Notes: generated by a model not told the origin, from the letters alone. A DNA stretch of 64,000 nucleotides from Certhia americana (GCA_018697195.1 CM031858.1:110050944-110114943); one strand, 5' to 3'; numbered from the stretch's first letter, positions 48,211 through 62,200 are shown. A program made the numbers and translations.

Positions 48211-51200
48211 CCTTTAGGACTTTGTGGTAGAAAATCTCCAAAGGATGTCATCTACCTGTTTCATGGTCAGTGCAACTTCCTTCATTGCTGGAAAAATGAG
48301 AATTTCTGCTACAAGCTGAGAAATAATGTGTAGGAAACAACAGATGAAATCAGCTACTGAGGTGGGTGGGCTTTTTAGGACTGACCTCTGAGATGTGACT
48401 GTGTAAAAAGCCCAAGCAAGAAAAGAAGGCATCAGTTAAAGAGTTTCTATTAGGGACAGAGTAAGGTTGAGTCTTGATGAGTCTGAATACATTCTTGAGC
48501 AACTATTGGTGGAAAAAGTTAAGCCCCCAGGACACTTTTATATGACACATCATGTTATGAAGGTGTTTTGGGAGCCTGGCCTGTACAATAAAGAAGCCAG
48601 CATGTAGCTTGCTTAGTTTAACAAAATAAAGGCTAGGAAGGAATACGGTACTCTTTGCCAGGGATTCAACTAAAAGGAGGCAAAAAAAGCTGCATAAAAT
48701 AAAGAATAATATAATGAATAGTTAGATAAACAATGATTAGGAATATGGCTAAGCCATATTGTGAGGGCTCTAATGATATTTCAGAAAATTCTTGCAATTG
48801 AGTTAATTGGGAGATAATTCTTCATAAAGGTAAAACGAGAAGAACGTGTTAGGGGGGCTGTAACTGCCTCCAATAGGGAATGACTGGATTTCATAAACGA
48901 GAACACTTCCTATGAGAAAGATCCCCTGCTGTTTCAGCAGCCCCATGAAGTTCTGCTTCCCATGAAGAAATCTGAAGTTACCACTGCTCGTTTCGGATCT
49001 GCGGGAAGATGGAGTACTGACATCTTCTGGTATTTCTCATGGGTCAGAGGTGATGATGTACATGGGGAAACTCCAACACAGAAAATGTAAATCAGCAGGC
49101 ACAGATGAGTGTCTCCAGCCAGCTGTGCATCAGTCCTGCTCTGGTCCCTCTGTTAGTGTGGCTGCTGGAGTGATGACAGTGGTGCTGTGTCCTGTGATGG
49201 GTTGGACAGATGCATGCATGTGGGTAGCACACTGCTTTGCAGATACACCTTAAGGCTTTGTCTTTACTGTTGGAGCTTTCTTGATTGTCTGCTCTGAGGC
49301 TGTCCTTCTCAAAACAGCTTTCTTCAAATGCAGGCAATGCTGCAGCTGCCTGCAGCAGTTAGATTTACATGTTAGCTTGGACTGATGGTGTTAACAAGGA
49401 TGCTACATTAGCTCAGTTTTCACCCTCTGCTGTCTGTTAGACCAACCAATTTAAATAAAAAGGCTCTCCATAGCGTTTTGTACATTCAAGTGTTGATTTA
49501 TGAGCCATGTGCAAGGCAGGATTCTAGCCAAATTCCTAATGAGACTCCAAATACCCGGGGTTACCGCTGCTCTCAGTGAGTTGCAGTATCACTTTTCCTC
49601 ATATTCCTATCCACAAGGGGACAGTCTTTCCATCTCTTACCACCGACTAAAACCATTTAAAAGTTAGCTCCTTGAAAAACTACCATTCAATTAATTAAGT
49701 TTTTTTTTTTTTTAAATACATGTTTCATGATTTAGAAAAAAGTTCCAGATCTTTGTATATATGATATTACTGTACTTACAGAGCTAATCATAAGCAAAGT
49801 TAGTTTAATGAAGCTAATGACTTGAAAATAATGACTGTGGCTACAGAATAATCAGTGCAAAGCACAAAATGAAGTTTCCATTATGTTTATTGAGATATCT
49901 TTGGAAAAAAAGTATTTTCTTCCCAATCAGCCTTTTTGATTGCTCACTTATATTTCTTGACTCTATCCAAAAATGTGATGAACAATACTAGTAATAAAGA
50001 CACAATTTTAAAAGAAATTATAGTGGGATAATTTTGAATTTTCATATAGAAAAATTACTAGATTTATTATAATTTTATAAAATGTTAGCTTAGGAAAACA
50101 TCACATTCATTTTTCTTCAATATTCGTAAATTGTTGCAGTTGCTCTCATAGATATGAGTCTTATAATTTTGCAACATTCAGTTGAGAAATAACTTCTTAA
50201 TTTACTCTGAATACAGTCAGAATATCTTGGGCAAAGCAGATAATGCCATGTTTTTAAGTTTTCAAACTGCTCACACCTTTTAGTTTGTACTAGTGTGGCA
50301 TATGTCCCCAATCTCTCCTGATAAGTTGATAAATTAGCTGATTTTTCATAGAGCCAAACTTCCACAAAAGTGGCCCAACTCCTCACTGCAGTTACAGAAA
50401 GTACTGTAAAGTGATCTGAATGCAGGAAGGAACCAGAGAGATTATTCAGCAAAATATTTCATGCAAACCATGCAGCATAATCTTGTCACTAAGCCAACTT
50501 TGCACATACTTGCAAGCAACCATCATTAGAAAAAAAAAGTTAAGGAGAAGAACATAAATATGAACCAAAGATGAAGGAACTTTCTTTTGAAACATAATGG
50601 CATTGTTACAGATGCCACAGCCTCCTTAATAAATGAGGCTTCCTCCTTAATGAAGTAAAGCTTACAAAATATTGCAAAGTGGTTCAATGTATTTCCATGT
50701 GAAATTATTTTGATGGAATATTAGAATACTAATGCAATTACAAATATTAGCAGCATATTCATGAAAGTTTTCCTGAGCTGGAGATATAAGCTAAAAATGA
50801 TAATGAGAAGAAAGAGCGAGGCTTAATTTGGATTTAAAATGCTCAGCACTAAGTCACTGCTCATGTCAAGATTACTCACTGAATAGATTCTCTTAAGTGA
50901 CCAAAGTGGAATTTTTTGCTTTCATTTCTGTTAAGATAAAACCACTTCTGAGTGGACAAAATTGAGGTAAATTACTCATGATAGGCAAAACAGGGTTCAC
51001 TAATCCTTAAATGAAATTTCTGGGCCAACTGTAAAGTATTTTAGTTATTTAAGAGACAGGTTCTCTGTCAAAGGAAAATATAATTTTTAAGATTTCATCA
51101 GAGAACAGTACATCTCTCTCTGGATCAGAATGACCCAAATGTGTGTTTATTGATAAAAACTGCTGAAAAGTGATTATTTGTAGCTGCTCATGATCCACTT

Positions 51201-51529
51201 TGGATTTGAAAGATTTGAAATAGGTTTTAATTTTACCTTCTTCAACAGCAGAAGTCATCACTACATTCTGCCTAGACTTATTATCCTCAGTTCATGTATC
51301 CCTTGACATCTCTGGATTCAAAGCCATGTATCTCAATATATTTGAAAGAGGCAGTGCGGTGGTCACAGTAACAGGTAATTTCAGCTGATTGAAGAGCAGT
51401 AAGGTGAATAAATGAAAGCTGTGAGTATTTCTGTAATCGGAGGGAGAGGTAATTGAGGCTAAGAGAAATATTTTAGTTACAAAGACAAGTAAAAAGGATT
51501 CTGATACATTACAGAGAAAGAAGTAGGGT

Positions 51530-51850
51530 TGTAAGTCCTGCCAGAAGCCTGCTCCAGTGCAGGCTTCTCACAGGGTCACAGCCTCCTTCAGGCACCCTAC
51601 TGCTCCAAATGGGCTCCTCCACAGGGTGCACATGGATTTCTGCTTCTCCAAGGATCTCCATGGGCTGCAGGGGCACAGCTGCCTCACCATGGCCTGCACC
51701 ATGGGTTGTAGGGAAATCTCTCTCTGATGCCTGGAGTATCTTCTCCCCCTTCTGCACTGGTGTTTGCAGAGTTGTTCTCTCATGTATTCTCACTCCTCTC
51801 TCTGGCAGCAGTTGCCCAGGGGCTCCCCCCATGCCTTCTTGGCCTGGACA
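51530..51850 (+). repeat. Unclassified GC-rich interspersed repeat
   Basis: The block contains CATGGGCTGCAGGGGCACAG-type and CACCATGGCCTGCACCATGG phrases that recall a repeat common in bird genomes. The class is unknown to me, though an LTR-related sequence is possible. It is followed directly by a CR1 end. The chance frames at 51,509-51,866 lie in it. Confidence 0.4.
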
Positions 51851-51879
51851 AACTTGTGAGAGCTGAGAGCTTGTGAGCT

Positions 51880-52220
51880 TCTCTCAGCCTGGAGAAAAGA
51901 AGGCTTCACAGAGACCATCTAGTACCTCAAGAGGCTTTATAAAAAAGGAGAGACAGGCACTTTTTTTATGGACAGGACAAGGGATAATGGTTCTAAACTG
52001 ATAGAAGTCCAGTTAGTTTAGATGTTAGGAGGAAAAAGAGAATAGTGAAGCATTGAAACAGGTTGTCCAGAGAAGTTGTGGATGGCCCATGTCTGAAAGT
52101 GTTCAAGGTCAGGTTGGATTATTGCCAGAAGCAACCTGGTCTAATGACCAGGGCAGGGATTGGAACAAGAAGACCCTTAAGGCCCCTTCCAACCCAAATG
52201 ATTCTGTGGTTCTACAATTA
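51880..52220 (+). mobile_element. CR1 LINE 3' fragment, plus orientation
   Basis: The forward CR1 end is recognisable: TCAGCCTGGAGAAAAGAAGG, then GACAGGACAAGGGATAATGG, GGTTGTCCAGAGAAGTTGTG, and the end CCTTCCAACCCAAATGATTC with TGTGGTTCTAC. Confidence 0.92.
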
Positions 52221-55200
52221 ATGCTGTTGTCCCAGGTGCACTACCACCATCACTGATGGGCTCAGCCTTTGCCAGCTGCAGGTCCATTTTGGAGCAAGCT
52301 GATATTGACTTTGTTGGACATGGGGGAAACTTTTAGCAGCTTCTTACATAAACCACCCATGTGGCCCATCCCACCTACAAAAACCTGGCTATACAAAAAC
52401 CATACAGAAGGTATCTTGGTAAACAGCATCCACAGGAATTGCCACAGGAATCTCTATTATTTGAGAAAGAAAAATCTTGGGAAGCATCCTAACATCACAA
52501 AAAGAGCCCTGTAATAGAAAGAGGAGTGAAAAGAAATGTTATCATCAGGATATTAGGACTAGGAGGAAGACACTAAGTACAAGTGCATGATTTATCTTAG
52601 CACCTGTAATTTCAGGAGCAGTGTGGACTGAGGGAGATGATTGATCTCCAAATCAGGGGGATGGAGAGTAGAAAATTAGAGCAGATGTAGAGGTGAAGGA
52701 CTGAATTCATCCTTGCAGGGGCCTTTAGGTACAATTTATGGGAATGATTTCCTACAGCAGTTTTAGAGGATCTAAATGGACTATGTGGTTTAGAGAGGTC
52801 ACAAACTAAAGGTCAAGCGGTCATGACAGTCATCTTTGAAGGTAAGCTTTGACGTACTCTTCCGATTACTTTTTTACTGAGTAATGGAAACAAATAGGAA
52901 ACCATGCAAGAAGACTGCTTATAGATGAACCTGAGAATACACAGGCTACATCTGTATCACCTTCAGTAGAAATATCCATATTTCAGTTCAAATTCACCAA
53001 GTGTAGATGCTGAAGGAATAAACCAATGAAAATACTCCATTTCTGTAGGCATTAGCTTATTTCCAATGGCTGTCACTCACTGGCTTGTTCTTGTCTCCAT
53101 ATGTTGTGCCACAGCTGGTTCTGCTAACTCCCGTGCCACACGCTCCTCTTTAATGTCCAGGTTTGCTATTCCAACTATGAGGTGGCTGTCAGCCCATCAC
53201 AGACAGTTGAGGCCATAGCCCTGCTGCCTTTGGTGGAGCAGTGTTTTTGGAGAAGAGGTGTTGTAGTTGCTGATGGTGGTGTTTAATCCTCTGAACCTTG
53301 ATTAGCAAACTGCAAGGTATCTGGCAGCTCTCCAGACAATTCAACTTTCCATGGCAGGAGTCTCCATCCATGTCCAAAAGCACCCAGCTACCCAAAACTA
53401 TACACAAAGGGCAACGTGAACTTGTATCCTCTCCTTTTCATCTGGATGAGGAGCTTTCTCATCTGGACTGTACTGTTCCCCTGTGAAATCACCTAATTCC
53501 TTTCACCCTCAGATCTGATGGTCCCATCTCCAGTCCCCAGTAGTCATGGAGCACAAAGCTGAGACTGGGTTGGATGCATTCAGAGCTGGGGGCTTGGTGA
53601 GTCTCTTTTTCAAATGCTCTTAAGAATTGCAGCCACCTTTTCCAATTGACCGCATGGTTTTGGTTAGTGGAGGTTGTCTGAATGACTGTCTGGAGCAGGC
53701 ATTGGTTTTTAATTTATTTTTCAGTGACTGTTTTCTGATTTAATGGAGGTTGCTGGGTTTATACTTGTTTTCACCAGTCTGACTATATCTTCCTATATAT
53801 CAAAAGCATGCAGAGTTGCAGATAGGCCTTTTTATGTATCGTATAAATCTATTTAAGTGAATAAATAAATAAACACTTCCAGAATGGAGGAAGAGTGAAA
53901 GATTGTGTTGATGTTCTTAAGAGCAGAAATATTTTGGAAGTACCACTATCAAATCTTCTGTGAAAATGCCACATAGGCTCATGCACATACATAACCCCCC
54001 AAGTGTATGGTTTCCTTGGGATAAGTGTCAAAAATTCAGGCATCCATTTTCATTTAAGTATCTGACATATTCTTCAAATCCACGGTGCTTGGCAGATACC
54101 AGAGCATCTTCCGCTAATTCTAAAAAGATTTAAATTGCATGTTATTTATATTTAGCCTTCTGAAAGCAAAGTAGGGAATAATAAGATTATTTGATGCCTA
54201 GATCCTATAGGCTTTTTTCCCTGGAAAAGTCTGGTAAAAGAGTAAGGTGGAATCAGTAGTACCCTAATGTGTTGTAGATAATCTAATTTATGTTACTATG
54301 TATCATGTTAACAACTCTAAACCAATGTGCACTTTTTTTTTTTTTTTTTTTTTTTATTTGCAATTTGGGATTCTCAGAATAGGAGACGCAGAGACAAGGA
54401 TAACCCATGTTTTCCATGAGAGATTCATGGAAACTGAAAAATAAGGTCTTTTAATATCTTTCATGATAACTGTTTTTCTTGGCTTAAGTGTAGGTTTTAA
54501 AAAATGGTGCTCATTGTTTTGCTTGTAGTTCTTTCATGCATGAACAATCATGCTGATGATGCATTTACTTCAAGTGAATTTTCCAATTGAAAAAGTGCTC
54601 TTGAGTAGTTTAAGTACTATGAATCACCAAAACCTCATCTAAGTCCCATAAAAGCACTGGCTGCAGAAAACAGCCTTGGAAAGAAGACATATTGGGATTG
54701 TACTGCATGATTCAGGTGAAGGGAAGTATATTTGGTCAACACAGAAGAAGCTGAGGAGCCTGGCAGTTCTGTAAAAATGAAATTATTATATGCTAGACAG
54801 ACAGAAATTAACTGCTGCAGCCCCCCTTATATGCCTTACTTCTTCATCACAGGTTTGAAGCAGTGATTCTAAACATGAGAACCTCAGCCCTTGAAACACA
54901 GGGTTTTGTGGGGCATATTTCATTCCTTATCCCTCTCTTAACTTGTTTCACTATTTTCTTCCTTTCTCCCTAGTTTCCCTCGTAGTCTGACTGTTGGAAG
55001 TTCTCCTTTCCATGCTATCACTGCCTGCAGCATTTGGATAAATAGTGTTTACGATACAATGTTTTCTTAGTATTAACAAATGCAGTCTATTTCTTATGCA
55101 ATAACATTTTGACTGAAACAACTTTGAGTCATAAGTATTTGTGAAGGAAACATCAGTGATTTTTCTGATCTTATGCAGCTTTTATTTAAGGCTACTTGTG

Positions 55201-57334
55201 AAAGCAGATAAAACTATTCAGTAAATTGGAGTGTTTAAAAATTGTGAACTGTTTAATGGTAACTTCAAAATATTAAGGTATTGCCTTATTTTTTTTTTTT
55301 TTTTTAATTTATGATGTAACTTAAGGTTACAAGTTCTTAATAGTATCTTAAATAGGTTGAGAGTTTAAAAAATTGAATGTAGCTTTCTGTATCTTGCATA
55401 GGGATGAATTGTCTCAAGTGAGCAAAAGAAGTGTAGTGGGTTTCATTATGCTTGGAATTTTTGTCAGGATCCAAGGCTTTGGGGCCCAGATCCTGATGAG
55501 CCCTGTGATGCTCCTAAAAGAGGCTGAGAGGGTTGCTGTGGTCACAACACCTTTTCTGCTTGTTGCCACTTATGCAGATGCAGTTGCTTGTTTCTGGAGT
55601 AGATGGCTTCCATGTTGCCCTGGTGGAAAAAAAAACAATTTGGTCGCATGAAGCCATGTAGAAAATTCACATTTTGATTGTTTTTCCAAGAAAATTTGGA
55701 TACAGTTAAAGATATTTAGTATAGCTAGGGGACTTTGCACAAGGAGTCTGGCCAGCAGTGCTGACAGACTAACACCCAATATCAGTTTGTGATTGGCACT
55801 GCTCCTTGGGAATCTGGAGCTAGAGTGCCTGAAATACACCTTTAAGGTAGAAGACAACTGAAAAAATTTGATGGTTTATCTCATATTTTATTTTTTGGTG
55901 ACATCATTGGTGCACAAGCCTTACTTTGGCTATTAGCATTCTTGTGCTGTTCTTTGAGATAAAACACCTGGTGAAAGTAAAATGTAGTTAATGTAATCAC
56001 ACCCTCTGATGAATTATTAGAACAATAACTGTAAAACAAAAAAGGATAAATAAATTGCCTTTTGGTCTCTATAGCTTCCTATGCAACAGGGATGGTATTT
56101 TACTCTTCCTGTCTAAAAAAAATTAAAAATGCCTTGAGGGTGGTATGCAAGGGAGGGAAGCTATATGAAATATAAATGCTTAATGCCAATTGAAGAGAGA
56201 AAAAACAGAAGGTGCAGTTTTGCCACAAAGGTATGAAATAATCAATGCTCACTTCTAACTCAGTCTAACCTTCTTAAAGGCATGGCTTTCTTAAGTAAAA
56301 GCGATGCTTAAATCAAGAACATTTTCTTTGATTTACGGTAAAAAAAATCCCAAACTTTCATCCAGGTCCCCCCACACACACAAAGGTGAAGCAGTGATTG
56401 TGCACATCATTTGAAATATTGATCAAGCAGTTGAAAGTTATTTGGAGAGAGAGTAAAAAAATATTGAGAAAGGCCACATGTGCCTTGTTTAGCAAAACAG
56501 ACTTGCTTTGGGACACACACCTGCATGAAAAGCTCTCTTCCATTCCAACAAAAAGCACATTATCAGTTTTGCACTTCTGTAATATTTCGTGTTCACAGTT
56601 TGTCTGGAAACCTTTAATATTGCTGCAGAACAATCCAGCCATATGAAATTGGTGCTTTCTTGGGGAGCACCATTCTGCTCAATATTATTATTGAGTCTTC
56701 TCTGGTTATTTGTACACCAGAGATTTTGAGATTTTTGAAGGAGCATGGTTGAGAAGGCTGATGTTGTGCTGCCAGTGTGCCACACATAGAGCATTTTCCC
56801 CTTATGATACCCTTGCAAATGAATAGTTTAGGCCACTAAAAAGAATCATCAACAAAGGTATTAGCAAAAGCAGATTTTAATATGAATTTGCAAAAGTGTG
56901 GCTTAACAAAGTTCAGTGGCAAGGTTCACTCTATTACTCACTACAGAAAATAAGAATACAAAGGAAAGTCGGTTTAGACTCAATTTAGAATTATTTACAC
57001 TGAGACTGAGGAGGCAAAAAGTAAGAGTGCAAAAGAATAAGGGAGACCCTTCTGTTAAGTCAAAAATTCCAAAGAGAACTCCTTTGCTTTCTAAACTCCT
57101 GAGAGATCCTAGATGTAACCAAGTCCAATCTAAGTCCCATACTTGATCAACAATTTATGTCTAAATAGCTTAGCAGCACATAATTATTGATTAGTATTTA
57201 TAAAGTGATCCGACAGGATTTGCTACACTCACAACGACTATTTAATTGTAGATTGAAGATGGCAACAATCGTACTATACATGTTAGAGGGCATTTGGATC
57301 AATTCGTAAATGCATACACACAGATACAGGGGGG

Positions 57335-57507
57335 TATATATTCATATGTATATATATACACATATATATATACATATATACATATATATACATATATATA
57401 TACACATATATACACACATATACACATATACATATATACACACAGACACACAGACACACAGACACAGACACAGATATATATATATTTTATATATATATAT
57501 ATATAAA
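57335..57507 (+). repeat. AT/AC-rich microsatellite
   Basis: Mixed (TA)n, (ATAC)n and (ACAG)n units cover about 170 bases and directly abut the outer end of the retroviral LTR. Confidence 0.9.
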
Positions 57508-57515
57508 AAGGTACC

Positions 57516-58293
57516 TGTTAAAAATTTCCCCTTGAGTTCAGTGAAATACTCCTGTTGAATGTCTATGCATTTCTCAAAGGATGAGGACTGAGCATTGGAA
57601 GAGTGGAGGGTATCAACCCACGCCCCATCAGCTTTTAGTGATTGTCCTTCAGGTATCACAAATTTGAGAGTTTGTGAGCTCTGAGCAGCATCCCCCTCAG
57701 TACTGTCACAGTCTACTACAGTCATCAAAGTCCAAAGGGCCTCGCTTAGGTCCCCTGTTTATAGGGTCACAAAACAACTGACTTTAATCAATATGGCCAT
57801 AATCCTGGCCACCACCCAAGTCAGTAACTGCTGAAGTTTTTCAGAAGTCTGATAACAATGGTACCATTCCACTTGGGCTACAATTCAGCTAAGTAATGTT
57901 CCAGCGCTGTCAGGGCATAATTGATTGTCCCTTGTTCTCCACCTTGTTCAGGAAATAGATGTTCTGAATATGAACAGTGCCGCTCCCAGCTGTGCAATTC
58001 AAGAGTTCCTGGTATGGTCAAGGAATGCTTCACTGCCCAGCTCATACAGTCAAGGGACGCTTCATCGCCCAGCTGGTATGGTCAAGGCTTAATGGGAACT
58101 GCTGAAGTTACACAACAGGTCCAAGGGGGCCATGGGGGCGTGGGGAATGCACCACCACAACCTACCCCATGACTTGAAATCAGTTTGTCTTGCTCCACAG
58201 AGTAGTGATGGGGGTCACCTCTTGCCTCTGGGCCTATAAACAGATTAATGCAATATTCCAGTTGCAATTTGAGGGAAATTTTTGGTTGTTACA
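57516..58293 (-). mobile_element. Retroviral LTR (3' LTR of the minus-strand provirus)
   Basis: The boundaries come from imperfect terminal inverted repeats, TGTTAAAAATTTCCCCTTGA at the low end and the matching TCAAAT..-type sequence ending GTTGTTACA at the high end, giving TG...CA ends and about 778 bases. On the minus strand a TATAAA lies at 57,763-57,758, leaving about 245 bases of R-U5. Two and a half 32-base direct repeats (58,011-58,090) sit in U3, where retroviral enhancers are often repeated. No AATAAA was found in the expected place. The outer flank is a microsatellite, so a target duplication could not be checked. Confidence 0.7.
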
Positions 58294-58300
58294 TAATTAT

Positions 58301-60030
58301 TTAGGTTTTAATTAAACATGATTGAGTAGTATTACATATGTAAGGTGGACTTTGCAGCTGTGCCACCCATCTAGCTATTTTCCACAGTCTGATAAACAAC
58401 AAGCATAATATGACATAAGTAAATAAAATTACAATGGCATTCAATTTAGAGCTTGTGTTGGTGATGAGAACCACCCAAATAAAGTATCCCACTAGTGATG
58501 TTCTCAATCCTTCTTTGCTCTTTCTAGGACAGGGTGTATGTCTTCTGTGTCTTAATTAACAGTGCTTAGAGTTCTATGTCCATGGTTTTAGACATATATG
58601 TTGTGGGTTTTGACTCAGGTCATCATTTTCTAGTAGTTTCTTCACCAAGGTTAAATTCATGCCAGTGGGGGTAGGAGGTAAATCTTGATGTGAGATGCAG
58701 TTAATTTGCAACTATTGGTGGGTTGTGACAGGAGCTGAATGGTTAAAATTGCATCCCAAATTGGTAAAATTACAGACACAGATATTTTGCTGATTGTTTG
58801 TCTCTACAGTGGTGTTATCTGTAAGTATAGAATCACAAAGAGTTCTCAAAATACCTGAAATACAATTTCAACATAAACAAGTACAATTTTGGGGTTTCAT
58901 CTGGATGAAAATTTTCATTTCAAAATGACAAACAATTTGTTCAGTGTCAAACGTCTTAGTTTGTAAGGGTTTTACTTTCACAAATAAATCCCTGTTGTTT
59001 CTGAGCAACACATTCACCAACATCAACACCTTTGTACCCATTTTGTTGGCTCCATAGTCTATGTTCTATCAGATATAGTTTCATGCTGATTTAATCCCAT
59101 CACAATGATTTGCTTTATAATGTATCTCAAAGTATTGTCAAAATGATGCCTCCTTTAGGTCCATTGAAAGAATGGAATTTGTTGGTTATCCTTCTCATCT
59201 GTACAAATCCATTCCTGCCTACAAAAGGAGATGTTATTGTGTAGTTCTACTGCTGATATATTTAGATCAGGCACAGCTACATTTAGAATTACATATGCAT
59301 CAACCCATAGACAACCTGTTGTACTCAAATTCCACATTTTGTGCTTAACAATAATGAAATCAAATAATAGTGCTACATCATGTTTACCCAAAGGCAAAAT
59401 GTGAGTATGGGTTGTGTAAAAATAAAATTAAAACAACAATCTGGTTCTCAGAATTTTTAGAAAGATTTCTCATTATTTCTTGTCATGAAAAAATCAGTAT
59501 AGTATTTATTAATTTTGATGGGACTTTCTGGGGTAGATCTGTTGATTGCCCAGTACCCTATATTTTTTTTTTTTTTAATCTCCTCTCCTACTATTAAAAT
59601 TATTATTTCTATAATTCTTTTTCCATGTAACTTCCATCTTCACTTATCTTCTAGATATGCTTCATTTCAATGTATAAACCAAGTACAGCAAGGTATAGAT
59701 AAAGAAGTGCCTTATCTTTTGGCAAGATCTCCCAATGTTCTATTATAATGTAGTGCATGATCCCAAGGCTTTTATGTTTGATCTGGAGGGATTATATTTT
59801 CTCTGTAGAGAGGAAAACCAAGACTGTGTTGGGGCTATACAACTGTTTTCATTGCTATCAATATAGATTCTTTTTCTGCTATGAAAGAAAAGAAATAAAA
59901 GTTTTTGATGGGGAAAGTGGAATGGGTTATCCCTTTTGTGATGCAGGATAAATCCGCTGTCCATCGATTCTGTATTTTTCAACACTCCTATCAGTAGCTT
60001 CCCAAGCAAGTAAGCCATAGGGTTTAGTCA
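58301..60030 (-). pseudogene. Env-like remnant of the endogenous retrovirus
   Basis: Between the integrase remnant and the LTR are several minus-strand open pieces (about 59,743-60,018, 59,155-59,397 and 58,301-58,507), separated by stops and frame changes. The last piece ends eight bases from the LTR. It contains one long hydrophobic stretch followed by a short basic tail, as expected for the membrane anchor of a retroviral envelope. The assignment rests on position and this anchor-like segment. It is not an intact coding sequence. Confidence 0.55.
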
Positions 60031-60099
60031 GAGTCATAAGCACAGTTCCCCATTTGTGGTAAATTTAACATTATGGGTTGTCTTGGCTGTAATGCTATC

Positions 60100-62130
60100 T
60101 GATATTTTCTTTCATTGGAAGGTAAAGCATCAAGTTCAGCTTTTATAGAGAATTCTCGACTCACAGATTGCTGATTATTCAATTGATTACACACTTTGGA
60201 AAGTCAAGTATCCCACTGAACATTGTATGTCTTAAGGCTCCTTTACAATAATTCCTTAGGTATTTCTAGCACCCCATTTGATTTAGGGTAATTTGGAGTA
60301 TGTAACACCCATTGAATTTCTTCTTGCTTGGCGCATTCTTCCACCTCTGTACATGAGAAGTGCAGGGAAGTATCATATGGAATAGTATGGAGAGTAAGTA
60401 GACTGAAGAACCAAGATCATAAACCCTGTACTTTCATCCATCAGCCTTTCAGCACTTAGTTGCTGTAGGTAAGCTGGAAGACTAGTGCTACACTCTGTGA
60501 GGGTAGGTTGGTATCCTACAGAGGGTTTGAATGGCCTGATACAATCAATTTGCCATGTTGACCATAAAGTTTTCCCTTGACTGATGTGAATGGTGATGCT
60601 TTAGCAGGGTGATCTGATTGTATTTTTAAGCTGCATTGGTGACATTCTATAAAAGTAGCTCCACAAGTTTTCAAACTTTTGTTCTGTGCATCAAAATAAC
60701 ATGCTGATTTGCCAGTGTGACCTAATTTCTGATGTGATTATTATCCAAATTGATACCACTCAGGATTTAAAGAGTTCTCTATTTTTTATCCCCTAATTTT
60801 AGTCAATTCAGCCACATTTTGATAGTAGTTTGTGGCTGGTTTGTTACCTTTGGCATGAGCCTTCACCCATCCCATTTTGAATGATGTTTTCGTATCTATA
60901 TCAAGAAGTCATTGCCAATCTTGAGTTTTCCAGACTGAAGGTCTGCCTACTTCCCAGTTCAGATGTTTTCACTGACTGAACCATTGTGTGATGCCTATCT
61001 ACACAGCTTAGGACTCCACATACATTTGTCCTTCATTTTGTGCCGTCAAAATAACTGCCCTTAATTTTCCTAATTGTGTACTACCTTCACCTTCTTCTAT
61101 TATTTGTTTGCCAGTGTAATGTTTAGTGCAGCAGGCTTTTTTAATCTTTTTTGCTGACACATCAGTGAAACATTTTGAAATAGGTAGCTGGAAGTACCCT
61201 GTTTAGCAAATCCCCATTCTGTTCTGACAGGGTTGTGGAGGTATACTGGTCCCAGTGATTGATGGTTTTAATTCCTGTATTAAGGCTTTGACTGCCTCTT
61301 CATTTTCTGAATTCCACCTTCGCAGTTTTCCCATTCATAAAAGTGAATATAATGTGTAACCAGTGGTAGAAAATCCATATTCTTGTTTTCTCCCATATCC
61401 TAGAGTTCTCATTAGCTTTTGTAACTCTTTCCTAGACTGGGATGACTGCAGCTGTTCTGTTTTTCTTAAAGTGTTTGGAAAAATTGCTGCACTGCCTGCC
61501 ATCCACCAAGTACACAGAATCTTTGCTTCTTCACCTGGCCCTTGACATGTTTTTCTGGTGGGATCTCATCTTCTTTATGCAGTACTTGCACTGTGACTGA
61601 TGCTTCCCCATCTTTTCAGGTGAATCTCCTGCAATTACAATGTCATCTATATTAACATAATTTCACATCTTGAGGAAGTGAGACTGTCTGTAAAAGTTCA
61701 GCAAGTCCAGCAAGCACAGCATGAGCAATCATGGATGAATGTTTATACCCCTATGGGAGTCTATTAAAGGCACATTGTACACCTTCCCAAGGAAAAGCAA
61801 ATTTCTCTTTATTGTCTTCCTGTAAGGAGACCATGAAGATCATCTTTTCTATCTAGTGCTCCCATCCATGGATGTGTGGCTATGTGTAGTGTGGCTGCTG
61901 GGTTTGCAGCATTGGATACTGCATCTGTTAGTGGGGCCGTGTTGGCATTTAAGCACCAATAATCTGTAGTAAATCATTGTCTCCCATCTTGTTTTTGAAC
62001 TGATGAAACCAGTGGTTCTGGAGACAGTCTGTCATTTTTTCAAATCAACTATAATTTCCTGAATTCTGCTTCATGCTGCAACACACATTGAATAGGGGGG
62101 ATGGTGGAGGTGGGCTGTGGATGGAATGCA
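60100..62130 (-). pseudogene. Pol remnant of the endogenous retrovirus (RT, RNase H, integrase)
   Basis: From right to left on the minus strand, reverse-transcriptase blocks are recognisable at 61.6-62.1 kb, a C-terminal RNase H-like part at about 60.8-61.3 kb, the integrase zinc-binding His/Cys region at about 60.64-60.76 kb, and the integrase core start at 60,541-60,555. The active-site box at 61,642-61,653 keeps both aspartates but has lost the usual tyrosine. Stops and frameshifts are frequent throughout. It is recorded here as a dead copy. Confidence 0.82.
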
Positions 62131-62200
62131 CCACCACAGATGTTCCATACAACCCTTCTCTTGTCACAGCTGCCTCATCCATCTTCCACACCCTCCTGGG

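Larger units (their letters stand above)
47361..57515. other. Intergenic region upstream of the Rab-like gene
   Basis: AT-rich sequence with CR1 fragments, an unidentified GC-rich repeat, long T runs (49.7, 54.3 and 55.3 kb) and microsatellites. The minus frames at 50,117-50,452 and 51,049-51,261 lack splice signals or recognisable domains and are not called. I found no exon of another gene. Confidence 0.6.
57516..62200 (-). mobile_element. Degraded endogenous retrovirus, minus orientation, 5'-truncated
   Basis: On the minus strand the order is pol (reverse transcriptase, RNase H, integrase), an env-like region, and then the LTR, which is the normal retroviral order. No gag, clear protease or 5' LTR was found. 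The sequence to the right changes into other material at about 62.2 kb and into CR1 by 62.8 kb. Multiple stops and frameshifts show that it is an old, inactive copy. The class was not assigned. Confidence 0.85.

Noticed and set aside
50117..50452. 111-residue minus-strand frame
   Set aside because: No motif, splice signal or promoter, and its length is not surprising in 64 kb.
57283..57728. Frames rich in Tyr/Ile/Cys/Val
   Set aside because: These are translations of the AT/AC microsatellite and part of the LTR.
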